Shown piece by piece: positions 1-10,450 of a DNA stretch of 64,000 nt. The DNA lies in NCBI RefSeq assembly GCF_002865645.1, contig NW_020194518.1, positions 1,735,463 through 1,799,462 of the forward strand, written 5' to 3'. The number at the start of each line of letters is the position of its first letter. The stretch's first letter is position 1. The notes under the pieces are model-generated. The model did no database searches. It worked only from the letters and a program-made list of their open reading frames with translations, and was not told the DNA's origin. The translations under genes and the position numbers were made by a program. Source of the stretch: Hyaloscypha bicolor E (Eukaryota > Ascomycota > Leotiomycetes > Helotiales > Hyaloscyphaceae).

Positions 1-541
1 CCATTCACGAACTCGTGCTACGTTGCGCGACTTCGAATTTCCCACACATTACTTAGTTTCGCCACCCTTGCTTGATGCAGATGGTCACGCAAGTTACACC
101 ACTTTCGGGAACCCGCTGCTCAACAAACAAACCCCACTACTGGTTGAATTTTCTTCCGTGTTAAACAAGGCTCGAAACTAGAAGAGAAGGAACAATAATC
201 TCAAGTTTTGAACTCCTGGCCGCAAACATGAGACATCATCCCATTGTGTTCCTCACTCGAGAACATCCACCAGTCACAAGTCAAGGTCAAGCAAGGCACA
301 GCAGAATCAAGTCGCAAGGCACGAGGAGAAATGGACAAGTAAATCTCTATCGAAACCGGGTATGCATTGGCTCTCCGTTCTTTCTTATGCTTTTATTTTA
401 CACATTCGCAACCCCGCACGCCAGCAGAGAGAAAAAAAAAGTCGAAATTTCAAAGAACACCAAATGCTCTCCCTCCACTGGATATTACACCTCTATTTAC
501 CTTGACGGATGCAAAAACTGAAGAGCCAGGAGAAAGGGAGA
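1..541. other. Flank downstream of the Kar2 gene, no gene recognised
   Basis: This stretch lies 3' of the Kar2 stop codon. The short open frames here have no recognisable domain. It probably holds the Kar2 3' UTR and intergenic DNA. Confidence 0.4.
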
Positions 542-2748
542 CTACAACTCGTCGTGAGTATCAGGCTCATCGTCCTCAGCGCCGCCCGGGCCACCGGCTC
601 CAGCGTAAAGCTTGGAGGTGATGGGGTATGCGACGTTGGACAGCTTCTCCTTTTGCTCCTCGAAGTCTTCGGCGGTGGCTGAGGCGGCGTTCTCTTCGAG
701 CCAGTCGGTTGTTTCCTTGACGGCTTCGAGGATCTATTCAAAGATTAGTTTAAACTCAATTTTCGATTGTTGAAGTGGGGGGAACTCACAGTCTCCTTGT
801 CGTCCTCATCAATCTTGCCGCCGAGGCCTTCCTCATCATTGACCTGGTTCTTCAGGCTGAAAGCGTAGTTCTCAAGACCATTTCGGGCCTCAATGCGCTC
901 CTTCGTCGCCTTGTCCTCATCAGCGTACTTCTCGGCTTCTTGAACCATGCGGTCGATCTCCTCTTGTGTGAGACGTCCCTTGTCGTTGGTAATGGTGATG
1001 GATTCGGACTTTCCGGTGCCCTTGTCACCAGCGGTAACCTTCAAGATTCCGTTTGCGTCAAGCTCGAAGGAGACTTCGATTTGCGGGACGCCACGAGGCG
1101 CGGGTGGGATACCGGTGAGCTCGAACTTGCCGAGGAGGTTGTTGTCCTTGGTCATTGTACGTTCTCCCTCAAAGACCTGGATTAGGACTACGGGCTGGTT
1201 GTCGGCGGCTGTGGAGAAGATTTGGGACTTGCGGGTTGGGATGACGGTGTTGCGGGGGATGAGCTTGGTCATGACGCCGCCAGTGGTTTCGATACCGAGA
1301 GTGAGTGGGTTAACGTCCATGAGAACGACATCTTCAGTTCCTTCCTCACCAGAGAGGACACCACCTTGGACAGCGGCACCGAAGGCGACGGCCTCATCGG
1401 GGTTGATACCCTTCGATGCCTTCTTGCCTCCGAAGTACTCCTCAATGAGCTCCACAACCTTGGGGATACGGGTGGAACCACCGACCAAGACGATGTCGTC
1501 AACCTCGGTCTTCTTGACCTTGGCGTCCTTGAGAACCTGCTCGACAGGCTTGAGAGTCTTCCTGAAGAGATCAATGTTCAATTCCTCGAACTTGGCGCGA
1601 GTGAGAGTTTCAGAGAAGTCATTGCCATTGTGGAAAGCCTCGATTTCGATACGGGTGGTCTTTTGGGAAGAGAGAGTTCGCTTGGCCTTCTCAGCTTCGC
1701 GCTTCAGCTTGCCCATGGTCTTGAGGTCGGTGGTGATATCGACATTGTTCTCCTTGTTGTACTTCTTGGCGAAGTAGTTGATGACTCGCTGATCGAAATC
1801 TTCCCCTCCCAAATGGGTGTCACCAGCGGTAGAAAGGACCTCGAATACACCACGGTCGATGGAGAGGAGAGACACATCGAAGGTTCCTCCACCGAGATCG
1901 TAGACAATGATTTGTCGCTCTCCCTCAGTCTTGTCGAGACCGTAGGCAATAGCTGCTGCGGTGGGTTCGTTGACAATGCGGAGGACGTTCAAGCCGGCGA
2001 TGATACCAGCGTCCTTTGTAGCTTGTCTCTGGTTGTCATTGAAGTAGGCGGGGACAGTAACAACTGCGTGGGTAACCTTGTTTCCAAGATATGACTCTGC
2101 GACCTCCTTCATCTTTCCAAGAATCATGGCCGAGATCTCTTCGGGTGTGAAGGTCTTGGGGGATCCATTGACATTAACCTTGACGTTTGGCTTGCCATCT
2201 TTCTCGACGACATCGAAGGGGAAGTGCTTCATGTCACCTTGGACATCCTTATCCGAGAACTTGCGACCGATCATACGCCTGCGAGCAAACACCTGTCAGT
2301 TCCGGAAGAGGACACCGTTGCGACAAGGGGCAGGCACTCACTTGATATCAAAGATGGTATTTTTGGGGTTCGCAGCAGCCTGGTTCTTTGCTGCGTCTCC
2401 TACTAATCGCTCCTCGTCGGTAAAGGCCACGTATGAGGGTGTTATTCGGTGTCCCTGGTCATTCACGAGGATCTCGACTTTGCCCTTCTGCATTACACCA
2501 ACACAGGAGTATGTGGTTCCCAGATCGATACCGATGACTGTCGCAGAGTATACGTTAGTAATGCTCTTGGGTACCGCTCAACTTTGCAGCTGCAGTGCAG
2601 ACATACCAGTGCCATATTGCTCTTGTTCTTGTAATGGCTCTTGATCACTCTGTGCGTGTGCTGTACTCAGGAACCCCACGGAGAACAGAAGAACGAAGAA
2701 GGCAAGAATAGAGAAGCCCAAGAGGGACGTCTGTTGTGATCTCGCCAT
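542..2748 (-). CDS. kar2: ER-lumenal Hsp70 chaperone BiP/Kar2
   Basis: This is the ATP-dependent Hsp70 of the ER lumen, used in translocation, folding and unfolded-protein sensing. Four exons fit: 2748-2607, 2537-2342, 2278-790 and 733-542. They total 2019 nt, or 672 residues, the usual BiP length. The N-terminus is a hydrophobic signal peptide ending near AHAQ. Exon 2 carries the Hsp70 signature IDLGTTYS. Exon 3 carries the phosphate-2 motif ([10 protein letters not shown]), the adenosine motif ([12 protein letters not shown]) and the substrate-binding domain. The last codons read HDEL before the stop at 542-544, the ER-retrieval signal that separates BiP from cytosolic Hsp70. The start is fixed by the signal peptide. 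All three introns are GT-AG and about 55-70 nt. Identification is secure. Confidence 0.97.
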
Positions 2749-2925
2749 AGTGGTAGTCGTATTCTCTTGTGTCCTTGAGAATGCGGATGTGGTGTGTATG
2801 AAGTGGGAGCGAAGGAGAGGAGGAGTGTTCGAGGAATAAATATTTCTTCGGCTCCCCCAGACTTTATCAGGACACAGCTCCACGCGAAATCTGTAATCTG
2901 TTCAAATCAATGGTGGCGCTAATTG
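2749..2925 (-). promoter_or_regulatory. Probable promoter/5' leader of kar2
   Basis: Read on the minus strand, there is a CCAAT box near 2921, an AT-rich TATA-like stretch near 2836-2845 and a CT-rich leader up to the ATG. A CCACG/CGTGG core lies at 2880-2884. BiP promoters in other eukaryotes combine CCAAT and CCACG, but the exact ERSE spacing (CCAAT-N9-CCACG) is absent. Unfolded-protein control is therefore only a suggestion. Confidence 0.3.
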
Positions 2926-4026
2926 GCTCGCTTCGGGCTAGCTATGGGACACTCTGTCCTTGTTCCAGCCTCAAGCTAAAAATCGTCCGAAGGAAGGACA
3001 CGAAGGTGAAGGACACCTGTCATACAGTAGCAAGAGGTGGCCCCTATTGCATAGTCATGCATGAACTCTAATTTGAGGATTCATTCAGAGGCCAACATCC
3101 GGATCATTGAGATTTTCCGTCGAATCTGGCCGCAGGTGGTGCTGGAACAGGGGATGCTGACCTTAACCGCCTAAGGTCACGTGAGTGGCGAGTGAAAACG
3201 GGCTGTCTATTTTGGGGACTCCAATATTTCTTTGCTGACTGTGCGTACTTTAATCTGGTTAGTGAACGTTTCTAGCGAATCTCACTAGAATCCAATGGAA
3301 ATCGTCTGGCCCTTGATGAGAAGTTCGGATTCATTGCAAGTTGGATTTCAAATTCGGACTGACAAGTGTCAAGATCCCATTTCCGCCATGCACATTTCAT
3401 GGTTCTGGCTTTTGGAAGATTCAGAGTGTTTTTTATGTTAATGTCCTTATTCATGCTCGGTATTTCACATAGATCTCCAGTGAAAATGATGCGGTCCCAG
3501 TGAATTAATTCAAAGCTCGGAGGAGAAACAAACTTCTCTCGCAAGGGGGGCTTGTGACAATGAACAGCACACAATTAGGTCAAGGAGTCTTCCTGACCCT
3601 GTGTTTCAATACCCAGTCAAGTTAATACTACTTGCAGATGCTTCTATGATCGATCTCGCGGGTTCGTCCATCTCCAATGCTTAGAACCAATTTCCGTAGC
3701 CATAAATCCTCCTCCCTGGCTAAGTTCAATCATCAAGCCCCTGTAGATATACAGAAAAACTACGTTCAGCCTATCTTCAAGACGGCCATACCTCTACTCA
3801 AGTCTGTCCCTTGCTCCAAAGAACAACGGAATGCCATATTACTATCTATGTACACCAGCACTCGGAATCATCGCGCAGTTCTCATGAACGTTAAAGACGG
3901 GACTTGAATCGTGACATGAAGGCCCACCTCAATCAATGAGCAGCACCAGCAACATGCCAGACAGGATTCTTTTATTCTTTCGTTCTATTTTGTGAGCTCT
4001 TGCTCCTCTCACTACTCGCCATACCC
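2926..4026. other. Intergenic region with two weak small ORFs
   Basis: This lies between the kar2 promoter and the 3' end of the Hbs1 gene. Open frames of 100 codons (minus, 3574-3272) and 76 codons (plus, 3677-3907) show no domain, signal peptide or good intron structure. They are not supported as genes. A CACGTG palindrome sits at 3178-3183. Confidence 0.35.
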
Positions 4027-6766
4027 CTACTCCAACAACCCAGCAGCGACCGTCTCCCCACCACTCCTAAGCACCACCCTACCGGGTGCCTCAAGCGGCA
4101 CACCCCTCTCAAGCTCAACCTTCACCCTCGCCAGCTGCCCGGGCTTCACAACCCTAACCTTCTTCTTCCCGCCCACCACTTCCCCAGTCCCTTTATCTAA
4201 CACCCCCAAAATCCCTACAATCCTGCCCGCAACACTCAACCTCCCTCTAATAACCTCCACAGACATAGGAACAAGCACCTCAAACGCAAGCACTTTACAC
4301 ACCAACTCTTTAACATTCCGTATCGGACTTGCAGGGCTGCTTACTACGTCGCCGACTTTGACGTACTGTTCTTCGATCCCGCTTAAATGTATGACGACAT
4401 TTTGGCCTGCGACCGCCCAGTCCACGGCTGCGTTATCGATTTCAAGAGCTTTGATAAAGCACTTTTGGGAAGCTGGTTGGATGAGCAAAGCGTCTCCGTT
4501 TTGTAAACTCCCAGCCTCAATCCGGCCGGAGATGGAAAGCGGGTTTTGGATTCCGCCTCTAAAGACGTCGGATATCGTAAGCCGTAGAGGTTTCGTCAGC
4601 GCTCTATGGACGGGTTCGGAATTATCCAATTCTTCAACCAGGGTCGGTCCCGTATACCACTTTGCAGCCTCCTCCGTGGAGCGTCTGGCGATGAAATCAC
4701 CATGTAAACCAGAACAAGGTATAAAGGCGAGATTCTTCGCCAGAAAGCCGGCCGTGGTAAGGAAACTCGAGATCTGAGTTCTTATCTCATCAAACCGTTC
4801 CTGAGACCAAGAGACTGTGTCGAGTTTGTTGATAGCAGTAATAATGCGCTGTACGCCCATGCTTCGTACGAGAAGCGCGTGTTCCTTCGTCTGTCCTTTA
4901 AGGCCTGACTCGAAAGAGCCGGTGCTGGCGTCTATGACCAGGACCGCGAAATCCGCTTGCGAGGCGCCAGCTATCATGTTCGGGATGAAGTCTCTGTGTC
5001 CCGGTGCATCGAGGATCGTGAATGCCGTTTTTGCAGTCTCGAATTTGTTGGTTGCGATGTCGATCGTCACACCCCTAGCTCGTTCCTCGCTCCCCTGATC
5101 TAACACCCATGCTAGAGCAAATGATGACTTGCCCATTTTCTCTGCTTCTCTTTTGTAGCGATCGATGGTTCGCTGGTCTACGACTTTTAGATCGTATAAT
5201 AATCGACCCATTAACGTGCTCTTCCCTGCGTCCACATGGCCTATCCAATCAGTCAAACCCTTGATTCGAGACAGGGAAAGGGGAGCATACCAATAACCAC
5301 AAAATTTGCCGCATTTTTCGTCTCCGCCTTCTCAAACTCCGCAAGAACGTCTAGATTCTTACTCCTCGCCCTCGGCGTGTCATCCATCTTCAACGCCTCC
5401 ACGCCATTCGCAATCTGCTCCGCCCTCTTCTCTCCATTAGTCTTCGGCGGGCCCTTGCCACCCTTTCCACTCGCTGCTAAATATTAGTATCTATCATATC
5501 ATACCAGATCACTTCTTAGAGCGAGAGGAGGCGGGAATCGTCGAACCTTTCGACTGCGCGGCCATGACCACGTCATCTGGACTAGGTCCTGCGAACGGGT
5601 CAGTGTTTGCAATAGGCGTTGCATTGTATGGAAGTGTGAAGAAGCTGTCTGGCTGCTGGGCGGGTTTGGGGGGTGTGCTGAACATGGTGTTTGCGAAGGC
5701 GGAGGGCTCGGCTTGGTCTGGTGGTGGGGTTTCCATGGGAGAGTCTTGGCTTTCTGCCTTTGAGGATTCTCGCTTGACAGGTGTTGGAGCCTTTTCATGG
5801 GGGTTTGAGTCTTTTCGCTTTCGTTGGGGAAATCCTCGTGACGAGGATCCAGCCTTTGGCTCTCTGGATTTGGATGAGTCGAGCGTGAGATTCGCCATGG
5901 GTGCTTCGACAAGAGTGCTTCCACTCGATTTCTGTTCTTGGGCTTTCTTCTTCCTTGCCGCAGCCAAAACCTGCAATTTTGACATCTTCGGTACTCCATC
6001 CGGAGAACCACCAAGTAGTCCACCACGAGGATACAAAGGCGCGATGAAGGTAGCTTGTCGACCCAGCGGTATATTGAGCCACGGCATATCCCCGAAGAAG
6101 TCCTTGACAGAAAACGGGTTCGAGCATTCATCGTTTCGAGACCCTACACACAGCCCGTCAGCACATTCCTCTTAAATCTAAGTCTAGGAGAAAATACGAA
6201 AGGCAACCCACCTCGCGCACCCCTGTCCTCGACCTCTGCCCCTCCATCCTCAAACCCAGCAGGGGTATACGAAAAATAAATCAACCCACCTTGTACGTTC
6301 CCCTTAACCTTAACATTCTCCTTTTTTGCCATCTTCAATTTCGGCGTATGCTTACTCACAAGATACGCAACGCTCTTCTCAACATCGTAGTAGTAGTGCC
6401 ACAACGGCTCCTGTATCTCTTTATCCGTTACATATGCCGCAGTGGGGGGGAGGGCTTCGCGGACTGCGATCGTGCCGAGGCGCATTTGTTCTGCTGGATA
6501 TCAGCCTCCGTTTCCAATTCTCGGGCTCCAACTGCAGTCTGGGACAATGGCCGGGCTCGAGGAGGGAGGGGTCGGGATGAGGGGCAGACCTTGGTCCTCT
6601 TCACTCAACTCTGCAGACAAGATATCAGCTGGCTTTCTTTTAGGTTGATACGAGACAGAGGAGACCGACCTTCACCACCAGCACCATCATCATAGTTCCC
6701 CCCACCATCAAAATCATCCAGCTCGTCGTCAAGATCCAAGTTCTTGACTAGTTTGTGTCTAGACAT
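4027..6766 (-). CDS. hbs1: Ribosome-rescue GTPase Hbs1 (eEF1A/eRF3-like)
   Basis: Hbs1 pairs with Dom34/Pelota to split stalled ribosomes in no-go and non-stop mRNA decay in the cytosol. The protein begins MSRHKLVKN followed by an acidic stretch, as in the Hbs1 N-terminal domain. A low-complexity linker rich in S, P and K follows (about 5550-6090). The GTPase domain has GHVDAGKST (G1), ARGVTIDIA (G2), DAPGHRDF (G3) and NKLD (G4), followed by the two beta-barrel domains of the eEF1A fold. Six exons fit. Exon 2 is only 21 nt (6610-6590), and the next acceptor is a tandem CAGCAG. The G1 motif is split by an intron at about 5249-5290. The ATG at 6766 gives the family N-terminus. Confidence 0.9.
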
Positions 6767-7199
6767 TTTGCCCGCTTTCACTTTCTTTCGAAAAAGGGAT
6801 AAGCTAGTGCACTTGCTCAAGTAAGCAGAAAGTAGGAGCTTTATCTTGGTCGGGGAGAGGGGTGGTGTATGTGGTCAGTAGTGGGGGAGGGGTTGTTGAA
6901 ATTCAGGGTCGAGTCGAATCGTCATTCCGCCAGTGCGGGATCTACAAATAGAGTTTGGCCAATCAGCTGTCGTTTGTCATCTGGTCACGTGCAGAGCAGA
7001 ATTCACATTTCTCTTCCTCGGAACCTCAATAGAGCTGGTTCAATAGATAGTGCATTTGGAAGTCCCTATCTAACTAATGCACCGTTCATTCATGTGAGCC
7101 AAATACACAGAGCAGAAGAAGCTCTAGATCCACCGTTCCAGAATTGAGGGTTATACAATTTGCTGCTGCCCCCAACGCCACGCTCCATGCCTAAAGACA
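6767..7199. promoter_or_regulatory. Spacer between Vps27 stop and Hbs1 start
   Basis: About 430 bp separate the Vps27 stop codon from the Hbs1 start; both genes are on the minus strand. It should hold the Hbs1 promoter and Vps27 terminator. A GTCACGTG site lies at about 6984-6991. Confidence 0.35.
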
Positions 7200-9697
7200 T
7201 TAAAGATCAATTAGACTTTCTTCCACCTTCACCTGAGGGGTATGATGAGGTGCCGAAGGAAAGGCATCCTGTGTGTAACCGGCATATGTTTGTGCAGGCG
7301 CTTGCCACTGTTGTTGCGGTGTTTGTTGTGGTGGCCAATACGACGGTTGTTGCGGCTGCTGAGGTGGAGCTTGTTGTATCGGTGGAGCTTGCTGTATCGG
7401 TGGAGCTTGCTGGGGCGGGGGAGCCTGTTGCTGAGGCGGAGGCGCGTATCGCTCTTGAGGTTTCTGTGGTTGTCGGGCGTATAATAGGGGCGAGACGGGT
7501 TGTGGGATCGAAGTGTGATATTGCTGAGGTGATTGATGAGTGGGAGGGTACTTCTGAGAATTTGATTCAGGAGCTTGCTGTATCTGTGGACCCGGCGCTG
7601 CATTCTTGTAATAAAACGCTGCATTTGGATCTGCATTTGGCGTCATGGCCGGCTCTGAAGGGCCATAGTTCGTCGGAGGTTGAGAGGGGGCATTCATGGG
7701 AGGAGGTGCTTGCTGTTGGGGATTGACAGGCGCAGGTGCTTGTTGTTGCGGCGTTGGGGTATTCTCTTGTGAGTAGTTTGAAGCTTGGGGAGCGTACTGG
7801 GCAGATGCTGGGTCAGGGGTTTGCCAGCTTACAGTGCGTTGGACTTGTGGAGACTTCTGTTGCGTTGCCTGTTGGGGTGGGTATTGGTTGAATGGCTCGC
7901 TACGCTGTTCGTGGGCAGGAAACCCCGGGCCGGCCATAGAAGCCCTCCTATCGTATTGTTGGTACTGTTGTGGAGGGGCACCATAGGCGGCATAAGTAGA
8001 TTGTGGCCGGCCGTAAGCTTCTTGTTGGCTGTTGCCAGTATAGAAGCTCTCAGCTGTACCAGCTCCAGCCGGGACATTGGCCGAAATTGATGGATACATT
8101 GTCGACGCTTGTCTCTGTGGGGGGAGATTATAGCCACCAATGGTATGTTGGCTGTAGGTATTTGAAAGCCGCTCCTCCAGCATACGGTCATAGTATCGTA
8201 CAACAGTCGAGAGCTTGGCGTGGAGATCAAGAAGGGCATCTATACCTGTCAGGGGGCATCCAAAATGCATATTTGGGAAGCTTACCATGCTTGCTCATCG
8301 TCTCACCATAAGTTCGGGCTAATTTCGGTCGGAGCTTGTTTATACTTTCGTACAGTTCCTGGATTTGCGGTTCTCGTAGAATAGTGCCGGGAGGTTGGGT
8401 TTGTAACCTGTCGACCAATGTCGAGAATAGGTTGATGTTCTCTGCCTCAACAGGAGTGAGCTCATAGTCGTTCTTGGGCAATACGAATGTGCCTGAACTC
8501 TTGGTGCCAGCCTGCTCCTTAATTGTTGCTGCATGCTTCTTTTTCTGCTCCTCCATATCTGCCAGAGATGCCGCAATAGCTGCTTTTAGGTCCTCATCTT
8601 CCTCTTCCGCAGGCTTACTGGCCGGAGGCTTAGACGTGCCATTGGTCGCAGGTTTCAGTGATTGAATCTTGGCTTGTGGAACGTAGCCAGCGCCAGAATG
8701 GCCATTAACCTCCTCCAAACTCATCGCAAGAGCTTTCTTCAGATCTTCATCGAACCCATCATCTACTCGGGCACTTCGTGGCTGCATCGAAGAATGATGC
8801 TTATGCTTATGTGTAGGCGATTGTTCATTAGCGAAAGATCCGCCGCCCTTAGATGACTTGTCCGTCAATTTGATATAGCAGCCATCGTCAACCCGGACCG
8901 GCGTGAGAATGCCCAGGTGGGGAAGAGGGAGGACTTTGCTCGAGCATTGTTGGTCGAATACGTTGCCGCAATTTCGACAGTGGTGCTTGCGATTCGTGAA
9001 GCTGAAGGCAGTTCTACATCGCATGCAAACATCGGAGTCAGTCCATTCCGGGGGCTATAGACTGTCAGTATGCAGGCGCCCCCCTTCGACTCTTTTAATA
9101 CATACCGCACTACTGTCCAGCATGCTCTTGGCAACGTCGACCTTGGGTGGGAAATGGAAGCCGTCCCGCTGTAAGCTCTTGTACGTCTCACCAATGTACG
9201 AGAGCTCGTATCGCCCTTCTGACGCCGTTGCCCAGGTCTGAATTAATTCCAATATCTTCGCTTTCACCTCCTCGTTTACTGCGGCGCCTCCATATGCCTT
9301 GAGCAGAGAGACCAGGTTGTCCATAAATTCGCGAGAGGCGATTTCGACCAGGAAATGCGACCCGCCATTCTTTACACACGTATCCGTAAGCTGCACATCG
9401 AATCAGTATTCAACTTTAAATGCCTAGGGCCACGGGACTGACGTTGAGCGCGCTGATCTGCGTGTTGGGATTCTTGTTGCCTATGCGTCGTTTGAGGGAG
9501 CGCATGGCATCCTTCGAGGGGACAGCCTTCGAGCGTATGACATCGGAAATCTCGAGGTTGAGGGAAATATCCTCTCTGGGAGAAATTAGGGCATTATTCT
9601 CGGTGTAGAGGTCTGCGGTAGCTTACAGTGAGCTCGACGTCGCCCGGTCAATCTGCTCATCGATCTGGGTGGTGGATGCGAACCAGCCTGCCATCAT
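7200..9697 (-). CDS. vps27: ESCRT-0 subunit Vps27 (VHS-FYVE-UIM)
   Basis: Vps27 with Hse1 binds ubiquitinated cargo and PI3P on endosomes and recruits ESCRT-I. Five exons fit. The VHS domain spans the first three exons (about 9697-9109). The FYVE finger follows at about 9055-8880 with CMRC, the basic motif RKHHCRNCG and a following CSSK. Two ubiquitin-interacting motifs follow ([11 protein letters not shown] and [11 protein letters not shown]). The last exon (8247-7200) encodes a coiled segment and then a Gln/Pro-rich tail ending ESLIDL, like a clathrin box. Tandem ATGs lie at 9697 and 9694; either could start. The tail's low complexity produces a long antisense open frame at 7160-7726, which I regard as a shadow. 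The gene is divergent from a Doa4-like deubiquitinase. Confidence 0.92.
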
Positions 9698-10450
9698 GCC
9701 GGGGGGCGCAGGTCGCGGAGTTGCAGTGGGAGCTGTCGTTCTTTTTGAAAGTCGTCTCGTTCTACTATCTGCGGTGTATTCAGATCGGCTGTGGTGTTGT
9801 AGAAAGGTGGATGATGGGGCGAAGTTGAGGGTGAATAATAGGCATCGAGCTGTGGACCTCCAAGCTGCTGTGGTTCTGACCGTGTTCTGCCCTGTCTGTT
9901 CTGTTACTAGTGCTTAAATCCCGAGTGCAGCGAGAGACGCGGCGTTTGGCTCGCTTACTGGCGCCCCCCAGTCCGAATGACGATGCAGCCGCGAACCAAG
10001 CAAGTGCTGCGGCGAAATTCAGGCTCCGGCTGAAGTGTGGTTTGGTTGGCCTTATTCGCTCGTCTCACCAACGTCGAAAACATCAAGAATGCGAATATCT
10101 CCATCTCCAAGAATGAGCGTGGCGCCCACCACTGCCCGCCCACAGCAATAAGGACAAGGACAGGGACAAGGACAACACCCCTCGCCCCAGATTCCTCCCG
10201 TGGAACCTGCTGCTCTCCCATCTTCATGACTCTATTTGTGCCCAAGCAAGGACAGGCCCAGCGAGTCTTTGAGAAGAGAGCTTGGACGCGCAGCAAAGAC
10301 CGAGACGACGACCTCGCTCTTTGATCTGCAGACATCGCACACGATTCAACCGCACGAACAATTGCCACTCTCCCTTGCCTCGTCCCACACAGATCTACCC
10401 CTCGATTTCTGCCTCGACATGCTCCACCGACGTGCCCTACACCCATCGAC
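9698..10450. promoter_or_regulatory. Divergent promoter region between vps27 and the Doa4-like gene
   Basis: The two start codons are 753 bp apart and point away from each other, so both promoters must lie here. The side next to the deubiquitinase is CA/CT-rich, like a fungal leader. No TATA box is obvious. The short open frames inside show no domain. Confidence 0.5.

Noticed and set aside
775..2094. Large plus-strand open frames opposite kar2
   Set aside because: They are antisense shadows of a highly biased, conserved Hsp70 coding sequence.
3272..3574. 100-codon minus-strand frame between kar2 and hbs1
   Set aside because: It has no domain, signal or leader, and its length is within chance for this composition.
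7160..7726. Long plus-strand open frame antisense to vps27 (188 codons, Val/Glu-rich)
   Set aside because: It is the mirror of the Gln/Pro-rich low-complexity tail of Vps27; such biased DNA lacks stops on the opposite strand. It has no domain of its own.
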